64,000 nucleotides of DNA from Spirochaetae bacterium HGW-Spirochaetae-3 (GTDB lineage Bacteria > Spirochaetota > Spirochaetia > Treponematales > UBA12059): the NCBI GenBank assembly GCA_002839315.1, contig PGXV01000001.1, forward strand, positions 461,329-525,328, given 5' to 3'. This document shows positions 1-9,354 of the stretch, one piece after another. The notes beneath the pieces are model-generated. The model was not told the DNA's origin. It was given only the letters and a program-made list of their open reading frames with translations, and did no database searches. Both the position numbers and the translations under genes were made by a program. Numbering within the stretch: position 1 is the first letter of the stretch; every line of letters starts with the position of its first letter.

Positions 1-405
1 GAAAGTCACGGCGCGATTCCCGGATCCGTCCGGGGCGGTAGCCTGCTGGGCCAGGAACAGGTCGCGGACGAGGCGCCCCTTGCTCGATTCGGCGTTGATA
101 GCGAAGCTCGAGGCGGTGAAGTCGATCATGAAGTCTATCTGGTGGCGCGCCAGGCGCTCTGCCGCCGCGGCCGCGTCCGGATACGGCACGAGCTGTACCT
201 GCTCCATGCCGAGGAGCGCTACCGAAGGATCCTGAACGCCTACGACCCCTACCTTGAATAACTTATCGTCCCCGCCCGAGAACGCGAACGCTAGGCCGAG
301 CACGAGGAAAACAGGGAAGAGCAGGCTCCAGTAGAACGTTCCGCGATCCCTGACGTATTCCATAGTCCGCGCCTTGAAGAGGGCGCCGAATTGCTTGATT
401 ATCAT
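1..405 (-). CDS. ABC-2 type transporter permease, partial (3' end beyond window)
   Basis: Reading leftward from ATG at 405, the frame is open to the window edge (135 codons). The N-terminus is cytoplasmic-looking (MIIKQFGALFKARTMEYVRD), followed by a hydrophobic segment at about residues 25-43 and then a hydrophilic extracytoplasmic region. This is the usual start of ABC-2 export permeases, which move drugs, polysaccharides or lipids. Its start lies 13 bases after the stop of the ABC ATPase upstream, so the two form a two-gene exporter operon. The remaining membrane segments fall outside the window, and the substrate cannot be told. Confidence 0.8.
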   Translation of the reverse strand, partial: MIIKQFGALFKARTMEYVRDRGTFYWSLLFPVFLVLGLAFAFSGGDDKLFKVGVVGVQDPSVALLGMEQVQLVPYPDAAAAAERLARHQIDFMIDFTASSFAINAESSKGRLVRDLFLAQQATAPDGSGNRAVTF

Positions 406-418
406 TTCCTTCCTTCCG

Positions 419-1303
419 CTAGGTACGCAGCGCGTTGCCGGTCAGCTTTATGAAGAGGTCTTCCAGGTTCGGCTTGTGTATCGACAGGCCTTCTAGATTG
501 ACCTTCGCGGCTAGCAGGTCCTTGAGGCTCCTGTCGAGCGTCTCGGTCTGCAGCTCTATCGAGTCGGCTCGCGTCACGAGCCCCTCGAACCCGGAGAGCG
601 CGTCCGAGCAGCAGCCGTCGTACGGCAGCCGTATGAGCACTCCCCGGAAGTGTTTGGCTAGCAGGGCCTCCGGAGTGTCGATATCGAGGATCTTGCCGCG
701 GTCCATGATCGCTACCCGGTCGCATAGCAGCTGGGCCTCGTCCATGTAGTGGGTCGTCAGTATGACCGTCGTCCGCTCCGCCTTTATCCGCCCTATCAGG
801 TCCCAGAAATTACGGCGGGCCTGCGGGTCGAGGCCGGTTGTCGGCTCGTCGAGGAACACCACCTCTGGCATAGGGATGATGGCTAGGGCCAATAGCATGC
901 GCTGACGCTGGCCGCCCGAGAGCTTCTGGTTATCGCGCTCCAGGATGTCGGCCAGAGAGCACAGCTCGACGACCTCGGCCATGGGCCGCGGCCGGTCGTA
1001 GAACGACGAGAACAGCTCGAGCGTCTCCTTGACCGTGATGAACTCCGGTAGCGCCGTGCTCTGGAACTGTATGCCGACCTTAGCCTTGAAGCCCTTGCCT
1101 ATTGGCTGCCCGCGGAACAGGACCCTGCCCGCGCTAGGCGCGGTAATGCCCTCCATGATCTCTATGGTCGTCGTCTTGCCAGCGCCGTTGGGCCCCAAGA
1201 GCCCGAAACAGATGCCTTCCGGAATCCCGAACGAGACGTCGTCTACCGCCTGGACCGAACCGTATCGCTTCGACAGGCCCTCTATCCTGAGTATATCGCT
1301 CAT
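419..1303 (-). CDS. ABC transporter ATP-binding protein (ABC-2 exporter)
   Basis: A 294-residue ATPase that drives the ABC-2 permease next to it. Visible motifs are Walker A GPNGAGKTT (about residue 38), Q-loop region, signature LSGGQRQR, Walker B VVFLDEPTTGLDP and the H-loop TTHYMDEA. The sequence matches the drug/Nod-factor exporter subfamily (CcmA/NodI-like), with a roughly 80-residue C-terminal extension beyond the nucleotide-binding domain. The start codon has no usable Shine-Dalgarno. A promoter (TTGTTT, 17 bases, TATCCT) ends six bases before the ATG, suggesting a leaderless transcript that also carries the permease gene. Confidence 0.9.
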   Translation of the reverse strand: MSDILRIEGLSKRYGSVQAVDDVSFGIPEGICFGLLGPNGAGKTTTIEIMEGITAPSAGRVLFRGQPIGKGFKAKVGIQFQSTALPEFITVKETLELFSSFYDRPRPMAEVVELCSLADILERDNQKLSGGQRQRMLLALAIIPMPEVVFLDEPTTGLDPQARRNFWDLIGRIKAERTTVILTTHYMDEAQLLCDRVAIMDRGKILDIDTPEALLAKHFRGVLIRLPYDGCCSDALSGFEGLVTRADSIELQTETLDRSLKDLLAAKVNLEGLSIHKPNLEDLFIKLTGNALRT

Positions 1304-1309
1304 CCTACG

Positions 1310-1338
1310 AGGATAATGAACCCCGCTCGCGGAAACAA
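1310..1338 (-). promoter_or_regulatory. Promoter of ABC exporter operon, leaderless type
   Basis: On the minus strand, -35 TTGTTT (1333-1338), a 17-base spacer and -10 TATCCT (1310-1315). Six bases separate the -10 box from the ATG at 1303, so transcription should begin at or next to the start codon. Confidence 0.5.
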
Positions 1339-1366
1339 GGAAAATGTACCGGGCGGAAGGAAGCCG

Positions 1367-2248
1367 TTACAGGCCCATGATCATCTCGACGAGTTCATCG
1401 GCGCCGTTTCCCTTGGGCGCGTAGTCGGAGCAGGTCGCGACGCGCCTGGCCTGGTCCTCGAAGCGCCGCCTGAACGGCACGAAGAACGCCTCCTTGCCGA
1501 AGTACCGGGCTTCCCAGAACGCCGAATAGCCGGCGCCGCACACCAGCATGTCGAACGCGTTATACCAGTCGACCGCCGGGAACAGCCCGCCGGCTCGGTT
1601 GTCCGATCGCACCACGCGCCAGCCCTCTTCCTCGAGGTACGAGAAACTCTTCCAGGCCGTAGCGCCCTCGCCCTCCACGCCGTTGAACGCGAATAGGCAG
1701 GTCCGCTCGTCGACGCCGAGCCCGAGATCCTTTCGGGCATCGTCGGCGCTCATGATCTCGTCGCGGTTACGGATTATGATCGGGTCTATCTCTACGGACG
1801 GGAACGGCAACTCGAAGCCCGGCTCGGTCCTGATGATGAGGTCGTAGTCGTCCGGGCGGAAGCGGAGGTCGCGGTCGGGAAAGCGCAAGTTAAAAAAGGA
1901 GACGTCTACTTGGCGCGCGATGAAGACCTTCTTACACGGCAGCTCCCGTATGAAAGCCTCGAGCGGGAACCAATACAGGTCAACGATGAGGACGTCGGGA
2001 GCCGCCTCTGCGATGGCGCGATATACAGCGGACTCGCGATAGCGATCCTCGGTCAGCAGTTCCGGGGGGTCCGGCGTGTACCTACGGATATCTATGTCGA
2101 GCCGCGATGCGAGAGTCGAGAATTCGCCTTCCGGCGCAAGCAGAGACAGGCCACGCAGGCTGGCACGCCGCATAGCCAAGTATAGAGCGCAACCAGTCAC
2201 GATATGTCCGGACCCGGTCGCGCCGCCGGTATAGAAAAGGACTCTCAA
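1367..2248 (-). CDS. MurG-like (GT28-type) glycosyltransferase
   Basis: A 293-residue protein with a GT-B look. The N-terminal loop (YTGGATGSGHIVTGCAL) resembles the glycine-rich acceptor loop of MurG/GT28 enzymes. A C-terminal half contains LVCGAGYSAFWEARYFGKEA, the usual place of nucleotide-sugar binding, followed by a typical 'QARR' helix. The start is TTG at 2248 and overlaps the upstream lipoprotein stop by four bases (TTGA), so translation is probably coupled. Donor and acceptor are not identifiable. It might glycosylate an envelope component or a small molecule. Confidence 0.65.
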   Translation of the reverse strand: MRVLFYTGGATGSGHIVTGCALYLAMRRASLRGLSLLAPEGEFSTLASRLDIDIRRYTPDPPELLTEDRYRESAVYRAIAEAAPDVLIVDLYWFPLEAFIRELPCKKVFIARQVDVSFFNLRFPDRDLRFRPDDYDLIIRTEPGFELPFPSVEIDPIIIRNRDEIMSADDARKDLGLGVDERTCLFAFNGVEGEGATAWKSFSYLEEEGWRVVRSDNRAGGLFPAVDWYNAFDMLVCGAGYSAFWEARYFGKEAFFVPFRRRFEDQARRVATCSDYAPKGNGADELVEMIMGL

Positions 2249-3744
2249 TATACGCCGGTGAAAAGATCTGAGTAAATATACCCTCCAGAATAGAGGTATA
2301 GGTAATCCGGTACGACAGAGTACTCGCCGGTGAAGATAGTACTAGAAACTATGGCACCACGGGCCGTATCTATCTCAATGACCCTATTGACCTCGGAAAC
2401 ATCAATGGTCTCCGACAAGCCGTGATCTAACCAACCGAAGCCATCGTCAAGCACATAAAGCCGCTTCGGCGCCATCGCGACGAAGCGCCTGGGACCGGCG
2501 AAAATTGACGAATCGGTATCCGAGGAAGGAAAATTTCTGGAGCTATTCCATCCGGTTTCCCAGAGCTTCTTCATCGTTGACGTATCGACGGCGACAATTT
2601 TGCCCCGGCTATACGCGTTATCGGAAGAAATGCCGCTGATAGAATAAGAACTCGTGACCTGAGATCCGAGTATGTAGAGAATTCCGTTCACGACTCTCAT
2701 GTCCTCTATTTGTAACGTCTCTGTACCGATATCCCCTCCAACATAGTACACAGTATACTGAAGACCGATTGACTCCAGTGATACGAATCCGCTTGCAGCG
2801 GTGAGAGTGCCATCCAGGTCATCTACGCTTAGGCGAAGAATACCGTCGCTATTCGACGCATCATAATACGCGGGAACATATACCCGACCGAGCCCATCGG
2901 CGGCCACTCCGTATCCGGACAGGCTATATCCCGATGGAATCGTGATCGAAGCAGCCACCGGTTCGCTATCGTCAAGATCTAGGAATTCCAGAATGAAGCC
3001 ATCGGATTCAAGTAATCCGTACAAGCGATTTGAAGCCTCGGATAATACGATATCGGTCAGTCCGGAACCGAAGTAATAGCTTGCAAATGCGGATGATAGA
3101 TCACTATACGCATATACGGTATCATTCCTGGATAGTAATAGATGGCCATATCTATCATATGAAAAATAGGATTGGATCGAGAGGTCCGAGAAATCATAAG
3201 TCGTATTTATCGTCGAGCTCGTGAAGCTATCCGCAATGCCGAGTGCCGACGAAGCGACAGAGCTAAGCATTGGCAGTAGAATCTTCGTCCCGCCTGTAGC
3301 CAGCTCTATCGTCACCGCCGTTGTCGCCCCGGCATTGACGCTAAATATTTTCCTGCCAGAGTACATGTTTACGAGCATCGGAAAGCCGCCTTCATACGTG
3401 TCATAGGCGGCCGCGGTCGCGTCCCAATCAGGCGCGGCGTCGACGACGAGGGTCAGGTTCTTTCCGGCAACGACGGTTACGGTTATCGAGTTGCCGCTTA
3501 CGACCGGCTCCCTGGGCAGGAGCATCTCGTTACCGTCGGAGTCCAGGACGCTGACGGTTATGTCGGAGAATACGGGAAGGCCGCCCATCGGCCAGCCGTC
3601 GGTCAGGGCTCTAGAACCCGTGGCCGGCGAGGTCGCGATCACAATGGTCGCGGTCTTGTCGCCGAGTACCGGCGACATGCAGGAAGCGAGCGCCAGGCTC
3701 GCGAAGATCGTCATAGGCAGAAAGGGCGCACGTTTCGTCATCAT
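2245..3744 (-). CDS. Large lipoprotein, beta-propeller-like, unknown function
   Basis: A 499-residue exported lipoprotein: basic N-terminus, hydrophobic core and lipobox LASC with Cys22. Residues about 30-150 look like a beta-sandwich (TATIVIATSPATGS, SITVTVVAGKNLTLVVDA). The rest is rich in repeating Tyr/Ser/Gly/Asp strands such as SGYGVAADGLGRVYVPAYYD and FVAMAPKRLYVLDD, suggesting NHL/beta-propeller blades. A good SD (GGGAGAACC) precedes ATGATG. Base composition drops from G+C-rich over the first 120 codons to clearly A+T-richer beyond about 3380, unlike its neighbours. It is coupled to the glycosyltransferase downstream. No function assigned. Confidence 0.7.
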   Translation of the reverse strand: MMTKRAPFLPMTIFASLALASCMSPVLGDKTATIVIATSPATGSRALTDGWPMGGLPVFSDITVSVLDSDGNEMLLPREPVVSGNSITVTVVAGKNLTLVVDAAPDWDATAAAYDTYEGGFPMLVNMYSGRKIFSVNAGATTAVTIELATGGTKILLPMLSSVASSALGIADSFTSSTINTTYDFSDLSIQSYFSYDRYGHLLLSRNDTVYAYSDLSSAFASYYFGSGLTDIVLSEASNRLYGLLESDGFILEFLDLDDSEPVAASITIPSGYSLSGYGVAADGLGRVYVPAYYDASNSDGILRLSVDDLDGTLTAASGFVSLESIGLQYTVYYVGGDIGTETLQIEDMRVVNGILYILGSQVTSSYSISGISSDNAYSRGKIVAVDTSTMKKLWETGWNSSRNFPSSDTDSSIFAGPRRFVAMAPKRLYVLDDGFGWLDHGLSETIDVSEVNRVIEIDTARGAIVSSTIFTGEYSVVPDYLYLYSGGYIYSDLFTGVY

Positions 3745-3830
3745 GGTTCTCCCGTATCGATAGTGGACAGCGGACCGATACCCGTGATGAAACGCATTGA
3801 TGCTGAGCCTATTCGGTCTTGAACAGTATT

Positions 3831-3836
3831 AGTATA
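3831..3836 (-). promoter_or_regulatory. -10-like element upstream of the lipoprotein
   Basis: TATACT on the minus strand, about 85 bases before the lipoprotein start. No convincing -35 at the normal spacing was seen, so this is only a candidate. Confidence 0.25.
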
Positions 3837-3871
3837 GCACGTCGCGGAATAAAAGCGACCCAGGCGAGAAT

Positions 3872-4687
3872 TCACGCTTCGGGGATGGCCGGGTGAGCCA
3901 TTTCGGCGCCCCAGGAGCGGAGACGACCTTCGATGAAGTCGACGCAGGCCTCGTGTTCGGCCTTGCCGCGGCCGGAGACGGGTATCGGCGGGGCGAATTC
4001 GATCATGACGGGGCGGTCGCGGCGCACGGGGCCGAAGCCGCGGAACACGGGAGAGTTGCCCCAGTAATCGGTCTTTACGGCGACGGGCACGACGGGTACG
4101 CCGGCCCTTGAGGCCAGCTTCACGCCCAGGCTGTTGAGGCCGGCGCGGGAGAAGGCGTCGGTCCTCGTGCCCTGTGGGAATATGATGATCGACCGGCCTC
4201 GGGCTAGCCTGGCGGTACCGCCTTCGAGGACGGCCTCGAGATCCTTGCGCGGGTCTGCTCTAGTCACGGATATCGGGTCTCGGGAGCGCATGATGGGACC
4301 CCAAATAAAACCGCGTAGCAGTTTTTCCTTGACGACGTAGGTGCAGGGCCGGATCGGATTGATAATTCCGGGCAACAGGAGCGTCTCGAAGGTGCTCATA
4401 TGGTTGGAGACGAATACGGCCGGCCCGTTGAGCGCCCGCACGTTGTCGAGTCCCGAGATATGTATATTCGCGCCGCAACGTTCCAGGCGATGGAGAATTT
4501 CCATAGAGCTGTCGGACCAGGCCTCGTCGTCGTACAGCCCTTTAAGCGCGAGCGAGCGGACGCGGAACATCTCGCCGAAGAACGCGGTGTACGGGCTCCA
4601 ACGCGATCGCAGCAGGAGGAATTCCCGCGCCAACGGGCGAATCCCCTCGGGCGTATCGTATCGGTCTCCTAGAATCGGCTCGGCCAT
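3872..4687 (-). CDS. plsC: 1-acyl-sn-glycerol-3-phosphate acyltransferase (PlsC family)
   Basis: A 271-residue lysophospholipid acyltransferase expected to make phosphatidic acid at the cytoplasmic membrane. Motif I is in VFVSNHMSTFETLLL (NHxxxxE, with Ser in the usual D/S area), motif III is IIIFPQGTRTD, and VPVVPVAVKTDYW is the conserved C-terminal block. The start at 4687 is chosen because GGAGGGAACG precedes it; longer frames run into leuB. It follows leuB by 59 bases on the same strand and may be read through from the leu operon. HxxxxD is replaced by HxxxxE (His-Met-Ser-Thr-Phe-Glu), which is unusual. Confidence 0.8.
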   Translation of the reverse strand: MAEPILGDRYDTPEGIRPLAREFLLLRSRWSPYTAFFGEMFRVRSLALKGLYDDEAWSDSSMEILHRLERCGANIHISGLDNVRALNGPAVFVSNHMSTFETLLLPGIINPIRPCTYVVKEKLLRGFIWGPIMRSRDPISVTRADPRKDLEAVLEGGTARLARGRSIIIFPQGTRTDAFSRAGLNSLGVKLASRAGVPVVPVAVKTDYWGNSPVFRGFGPVRRDRPVMIEFAPPIPVSGRGKAEHEACVDFIEGRLRSWGAEMAHPAIPEA

Positions 4688-4746
4688 CGTTCCCTCCATC
4701 TTCGTCGTGAAAGCGGGAACACCATAGACCGAGCCGCGTAACGGGG

Positions 4747-5835
4747 TCAAGAACGAGCCGCCGCCCGTATCGCCGCGACGACGGCGTCTCCCATCGCCTT
4801 GGTCCCTACGACGAGCTCTCCCGAGGCGCCCGTAGCTATATCGGCACAACGCATCCCCTCGGCCAGGACCGCCGCAACCGCGGATTCGATAGCGGCGGCT
4901 TCCGCTTTCCGGCCGAGGCCGTACGACAGCAGCATCGCGGACGACAGTATCGTCGCCAGCGGGTTGGCCGCGTCGCGCCCGGCTATGTCCGGCGCCGAAC
5001 CGTGAATAGGCTCGAAGATGCCCGGCCCGGCGGCGCCGACGCTAGCGCTCGCGAGCATCCCTATGGAGCCCGTGATCATGCTGGCCTCGTCTGACAGGAT
5101 ATCGCCGAACAGGTTGCTCGTCGCTATGACGTCGAACTGACGCGGGTTCCTCACCAGCTGCATCGCGCAGTTGTCGACGTACATGAAGGAGGTCGCCACG
5201 TCGGGGCGGCTCGCGGCCATCTCCGTCGCGACCTTGCGCCATAGTCGGCTGGAATCGAGCACGTTGGCCTTGTCTACGACGCACAGCCTGCCCCGCCTGT
5301 CGCGCGCCGCGTCGAAAGCGACCGAAAGCAACCGCTCTATCTCGGCTCTCGAGTAACGCTCGGTATCCCACGCGGCGTCTCCGTCGGGGCTCGTCCCACG
5401 ATCGCCGAAATAGATGCCGCCGGTCAGCTCGCGCACGATAAGCAGGTCGAGGCCTCCGGCGACGATATCGGCACGCAGCGGGCACGCCGCCGCCAGTTCC
5501 GGGAACATCCTCGCGGGCCGGAGGTTGGCGTAGGCGCCGAGCCCGGCTCGCAGCCCGAGCAAGCCGGCCTCGGGCCGGAGCCTGCCCGCGAGGCCGTCCC
5601 ATCTCGGGCCGCCGACCGCGCCTAGCAGTACCGCGTCCGAGGCCTTGCAGGCCGCGAGCGTCGATTCCGGCAGGGGCGAGCCCGTCGCGTCTATAGCAGC
5701 GCCGCCCATGGTCGCCTCGATGAAATCAAGATCGAACCCCGACGCCTCGGATACGGCTACGAGCGCCTTCACCGCCTCGGCGACGACGTCCGGGCCTATG
5801 CCGTCGCCGCGTATGGTCGCTATGCGATACGTCAT
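4747..5835 (-). CDS. leuB: 3-isopropylmalate dehydrogenase
   Basis: A 362-residue NAD-dependent dehydrogenase performing the third committed step of leucine synthesis, oxidising and decarboxylating 3-isopropylmalate to 2-oxoisocaproate. The IRGDGIGPDVVAEAV start, LLGAVGGPRWD, RELTGGIYFGDRG and the C-terminal ATSNLFGDILSDEASMITGSIGML block with GSAPDIAG are all family hallmarks. It starts one base after leuD ends, at the end of the leuA-leuC-leuD-leuB order. Length is normal. Confidence in leuB over isocitrate or tartrate dehydrogenase is high because of the operon. Confidence 0.96.
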   Translation of the reverse strand: MTYRIATIRGDGIGPDVVAEAVKALVAVSEASGFDLDFIEATMGGAAIDATGSPLPESTLAACKASDAVLLGAVGGPRWDGLAGRLRPEAGLLGLRAGLGAYANLRPARMFPELAAACPLRADIVAGGLDLLIVRELTGGIYFGDRGTSPDGDAAWDTERYSRAEIERLLSVAFDAARDRRGRLCVVDKANVLDSSRLWRKVATEMAASRPDVATSFMYVDNCAMQLVRNPRQFDVIATSNLFGDILSDEASMITGSIGMLASASVGAAGPGIFEPIHGSAPDIAGRDAANPLATILSSAMLLSYGLGRKAEAAAIESAVAAVLAEGMRCADIATGASGELVVGTKAMGDAVVAAIRAAARS

Positions 5836-5836
5836 G

Positions 5837-6349
5837 TCACGAGCCTTTCCTGGAGCCGGCGCTCGACTTGGCCGATACGTAAGCGATCAGCCCGCCCGCG
5901 TCCATGATGCCGCGCATGAACGGCGGGAACGGAGCGGCGGCGTGGCTCGTGCCCCTGGTCAGGTTGCGTATCATGCCGGACGCCAGGTCCACGCTCATCC
6001 TGTCGCCGTTCTCCGCCTCGGCGGCGGCTTCGGGGCATTCCAGTATGGGCAGGCCGATATTGATGGCGTTCCTGAAGAAGATGCGCGCGAAGCTAGCCGC
6101 GACGACGCACGACACGCCGGACGCCTTTATCGCTATGGGCGCGTGCTCCCTGGACGAGCCGCAGCCGAAATTGCCGCCCGCGACGATGACGTCCCCCGGC
6201 GACACCGCCTTAGCGAAGCCGGAGTCGATATCCTCCATGCAATGCGCCGCGAGCTCCTCGGGAACGCTCGTCGTCAGGTAGCGCGCCGGTACGATCACGT
6301 CGGTGTCGACGTCGTCCCCGTATTTCCAGACCCTCGATCCATTCTCCAT
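5837..6349 (-). CDS. leuD: 3-isopropylmalate dehydratase small subunit
   Basis: A 170-residue small (swivel-domain) subunit of isopropylmalate isomerase. Hallmarks are [14 protein letters not shown] near the N-terminus, [17 protein letters not shown] in the middle and [13 protein letters not shown] after it. The start is 6349 because AAGGAGAGG precedes it; the longer frame to 6412 would run back into leuC. It begins four bases after leuC ends, consistent with coupled synthesis of the two subunits. The short size matches the archaeal/anaerobe-type LeuD paired with a roughly 420-residue LeuC. Confidence 0.95.
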   Translation of the reverse strand: MENGSRVWKYGDDVDTDVIVPARYLTTSVPEELAAHCMEDIDSGFAKAVSPGDVIVAGGNFGCGSSREHAPIAIKASGVSCVVAASFARIFFRNAINIGLPILECPEAAAEAENGDRMSVDLASGMIRNLTRGTSHAAAPFPPFMRGIMDAGGLIAYVSAKSSAGSRKGS

Positions 6350-6353
6350 GAAG

Positions 6354-7640
6354 CTATCCTCTCCTTCCGGGCGCTTCGAGCACCTCTTCCGGGTCCACGA
6401 TCTTTCCCGCAATCGCGCTCGCCGCCGCCGTCGCGGGGCTCGCCAGGTACACCTCTGATTTCGGGTGCCCCATCCTTCCGACGAAATTCCTGTTCGTGGT
6501 CGCTATAGCGCGCTCGCCCTCGGCGAGTATGCCCATATGGCCGCCGAGGCAGGGTCCGCAGGTCGGCGTCGACACGATCGCCCCGGCCTCGATGAACGCC
6601 TCTATCAGGCCTTCGCGTATCGCCTGCAAGTATATTTTCTGCGTGGCGGGAAACACGATGCATCGGACCCCGTCGGCGACCCTACGCCCCTTCAGTATCT
6701 CCGCTGCGACGCGCAGGTCCTCGATGCGGCCGTTCGTGCACGAGCCTATGACGACCTGGTCTATCGCGACGACGCCGGATCCGGAGGCGGGCCTCGTATT
6801 GGAAGGCAGGTGAGGGAACGCGACCGTCGGGCGTATCGTCGACAGGTCGATGGTGATCGTGCGCTCGTATTCGGCGTCCGGGTCGGCGGCGTACTCGACG
6901 TAGGGTCGATTCGATACGGACGCGGCCCAGGCGCGAGTCTTCTCGTCGACGGGGAATATGCCGTTCTTCGCGCCCGCCTCTATGGCCATGTTCGCGACGG
7001 TGAAGCGCTCTTCCATCGTCAGCGACGCGACGCCGGGGCCGACGAACTCCATCGACCGGTACAGCGCTCCGTCGACGCCTATCGCCCCGATGATCGACAG
7101 TATCAGGTCCTTTCCCGAGGCCCATCCGCCGAGCCCGCCATGTAGCGCGAACCGTATCGCGGAGGGCACCTTGAACCAGGCTACGCCTGTGGCCATGCCG
7201 GCCGCCATGTCGGTGGAACCGACGCCCGTAGAGAACGCGCCCGCCGCGCCGTAGGTGCAGGTATGCGAGTCGGCGCCTATGACGAGCTCCCCGGGCAGTA
7301 CGAGACCGCGCTCGGGCAGCAGCGCGTGCTCGATGCCCATGCAACCGATCTCGAAATAGTTTTCAATTCCGTGCTTCCGCGCGAACTCGCGCATCGCCTT
7401 GCACTGTTCGGCGGACTCGATGTCCTTGTTGGGCGCGAAGTGATCGGGCACCAGCGCGATCTTCCCGCGATCGAATACCGCGGCGCCCGGTATCCGCTCG
7501 AACTCCCTGATGGCCACCGGCGCCGTCACGTCGTTGCCGAGCACGAGGTCGAGCCGCGCCTCTATCAGCTGCCCCGCCACTACCTCGCTCTCGCCCGAGT
7601 GCGCCGCCAGTATCTTCTGCGTCATCGTCATAGCCATCAT
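6354..7640 (-). CDS. leuC: 3-isopropylmalate dehydratase large subunit
   Basis: A 428-residue aconitase-family subunit holding the 4Fe-4S cluster. It isomerises 2-isopropylmalate to 3-isopropylmalate. Cluster cysteines are visible in [14 protein letters not shown] and in [33 protein letters not shown] is the conserved substrate loop. The ATG at 7640 overlaps the leuA stop (ATGA) and is preceded by CAGGAG. A much longer open frame extends upstream to 8033, but it lies antisense-frame over leuA and is not coding. The length fits the shorter HACN/LeuC2 class rather than the 465-residue E. coli type. Confidence 0.95.
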   Translation of the reverse strand: MMAMTMTQKILAAHSGESEVVAGQLIEARLDLVLGNDVTAPVAIREFERIPGAAVFDRGKIALVPDHFAPNKDIESAEQCKAMREFARKHGIENYFEIGCMGIEHALLPERGLVLPGELVIGADSHTCTYGAAGAFSTGVGSTDMAAGMATGVAWFKVPSAIRFALHGGLGGWASGKDLILSIIGAIGVDGALYRSMEFVGPGVASLTMEERFTVANMAIEAGAKNGIFPVDEKTRAWAASVSNRPYVEYAADPDAEYERTITIDLSTIRPTVAFPHLPSNTRPASGSGVVAIDQVVIGSCTNGRIEDLRVAAEILKGRRVADGVRCIVFPATQKIYLQAIREGLIEAFIEAGAIVSTPTCGPCLGGHMGILAEGERAIATTNRNFVGRMGHPKSEVYLASPATAAASAIAGKIVDPEEVLEAPGRRG

Positions 7641-9229
7641 GCGCTCCTGTCGGTCGCCGGGATATCGTCGACCGACGCTGTCTCGGCGACCATTGCGTTT
7701 ATCGCGTCGACGTACGCTCGAACGCTGGCCTCTATCACGTCGGTGGATACGCCGTAGCCGTTGTACGCTCGACCCTCGCGCGCGAGCCTTACCCTGGCTT
7801 CGCCCTGCGCGTCCTTGCCGCCCGTTACCGAGTCGACCGAATAATCCTCGAGCGTCGCGCCCGAACCTACGATCTTGTCGATCGCGTTGAAGCACGCGTC
7901 GACGGGGCCGTCGCCGGTCGCGACGCTTTCGACGCGGCGAGCCTCGGCTCCCCTTCCCGCCGAGACCAGGCGGACGGCGCTGGTCGCCGTTATGGTGCTG
8001 CCAGAGTTTATGATGAAGCGCTCCAGCTTCCATTCCTCCGGCCGCTCGGGAGCCGCGTCCCTGGCCAGCGCCTCGAGATCGCGATCGTTCACCGTCTTCT
8101 TCTTGTCGGCCAGCGCCTTGAACGCCTCGAACAGGCGCGCGGTCCGTTCAGTATCGAAGCGGAACCCCAGCTCGGAGAGCCGCTCGTCGAACGCGTGCCT
8201 GCCCGAATGCTTCCCGAGCACCATGCGGTTCCTGGGCAGGCCGATTGACTCCGGCGTCATGATCTCGTATGTCTTGGCGTTGGCGAGTACGCCGTGCTGG
8301 TGGATGCCCGACTCGTGCGCGAACGCGTTCTCGCCCACTATCGCCTTGTTAGGTTGTACGCGTACGCCCGTGACCGCCGAGACGAGCCGCGAAGCGGCGT
8401 ATATCTGCGTCGAATCTACGCCGCACCGTGCGCCGATGACGTCGCGTCTCGTGCGCATGGCCATGACGATCTCCTCGAGCGCCGCGTTGCCGGCCCGCTC
8501 CCCTAGCCCGTTCAGCGTGCACTCCACCTGGTCGGCGCCGGCCTCTATCGCGGCCAGGCTATTCGCGACGGCTAATCCGAGGTCATCGTGGCAATGGACG
8601 GACAGCGCCGCGGCGCCGATGTTAGGCGTACCCGCCCTCACGGCCCGTACGAGCGCGGCGTATTCGTTCGGCGTCGCGTACCCGACGGTATCGGGCATGT
8701 TCACCGTCGACGCGCCAGCCTCGATTACCGCCGTGAAGACGCGGCACAGGAACGCGGGATCGGAGCGCGACGCGTCCTCCGCTGAGAACTCTACGTCGGG
8801 GCATCGCTTTCTCGCGTAGCGGACCATCTCTACCGCCCGCTCTACGACCTCGTCAGGCTTCATGCGCAGCTTATATTCCATATGGATAGGAGACGTGGCT
8901 ATGAACGTATGGATGCGCGGCCGCTCCGCTCCCCGTAGCGCTTCCCAGGCCGCGTCGATGTCGAGTTCCACCGAGCGCGCCAGGCTCGCTAGTACGGAAC
9001 CCCTGACGACCCTGGCTATCTCGCGTATCGACGCGAGGTCGCCGGGGCTGGCGATCGCGAAGCCCGCCTCTATGACGTCGACCCCCATGGACTCGAGCCG
9101 CTTGGCGACCTCGAGCTTCTCCGCTTGGTTCATGCTGCAGCCCGGCGCCTGCTCGCCGTCGCGCAGGGTCGTATCGAATATTGTGATGACGCGGGAATCC
9201 CCGCCTACGGCTGACACCTTGGTTTCCAT
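7637..9229 (-). CDS. leuA: 2-isopropylmalate synthase
   Basis: A 530-residue synthase condensing acetyl-CoA with 2-oxoisovalerate, the first committed step to leucine. The HMGL-like barrel starts with [16 protein letters not shown] (about residue 18) and includes [24 protein letters not shown] and the [16 protein letters not shown] loop. [11 protein letters not shown] is the linker motif, and residues about 400-520 form the LeuA regulatory domain, so leucine feedback is expected. GGAGCC lies before the ATG. It leads the operon leuA-leuC-leuD-leuB, and behind it lie a leader ORF and promoter suggesting attenuation. Confidence 0.96.
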   Translation of the reverse strand: METKVSAVGGDSRVITIFDTTLRDGEQAPGCSMNQAEKLEVAKRLESMGVDVIEAGFAIASPGDLASIREIARVVRGSVLASLARSVELDIDAAWEALRGAERPRIHTFIATSPIHMEYKLRMKPDEVVERAVEMVRYARKRCPDVEFSAEDASRSDPAFLCRVFTAVIEAGASTVNMPDTVGYATPNEYAALVRAVRAGTPNIGAAALSVHCHDDLGLAVANSLAAIEAGADQVECTLNGLGERAGNAALEEIVMAMRTRRDVIGARCGVDSTQIYAASRLVSAVTGVRVQPNKAIVGENAFAHESGIHQHGVLANAKTYEIMTPESIGLPRNRMVLGKHSGRHAFDERLSELGFRFDTERTARLFEAFKALADKKKTVNDRDLEALARDAAPERPEEWKLERFIINSGSTITATSAVRLVSAGRGAEARRVESVATGDGPVDACFNAIDKIVGSGATLEDYSVDSVTGGKDAQGEARVRLAREGRAYNGYGVSTDVIEASVRAYVDAINAMVAETASVDDIPATDRSA

Positions 9230-9301
9230 GTTGGCTCCGTACCGTCCGCGCCGACCGACGGTCGGCTAATCAGGGGCGACGCCGCGTCGGGCGCCGCTCT
9301 T

Positions 9302-9338
9302 GACGGCCTACGGTACGGGCTTTCTCCGCCCGGCCGTC
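9302..9338 (-). promoter_or_regulatory. Leader hairpin between leader ORF and leuA
   Basis: A perfect 7-bp outer stem (9302-9308 with 9332-9338) encloses a 4-bp inner stem (9317-9320 with 9328-9331). A second 6-bp hairpin (9251-9256 with 9260-9265) lies just upstream of the leuA ribosome site. There is no U-run, so a classical intrinsic attenuator is not evident. These structures begin right after the leader stop codon, where a stalled ribosome could influence folding. Confidence 0.4.
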
Positions 9339-9354
9339 TGCTAGCGAAGGAGCC

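Noticed and set aside
7641..8033. N-terminal extension of leuC
   Set aside because: It lies out of phase over leuA, and leuC has an SD and an ATGA overlap at 7640.
9302..9338. Classical intrinsic attenuator before leuA
   Set aside because: Hairpins exist but no U-run follows; kept only as a possible leader structure.
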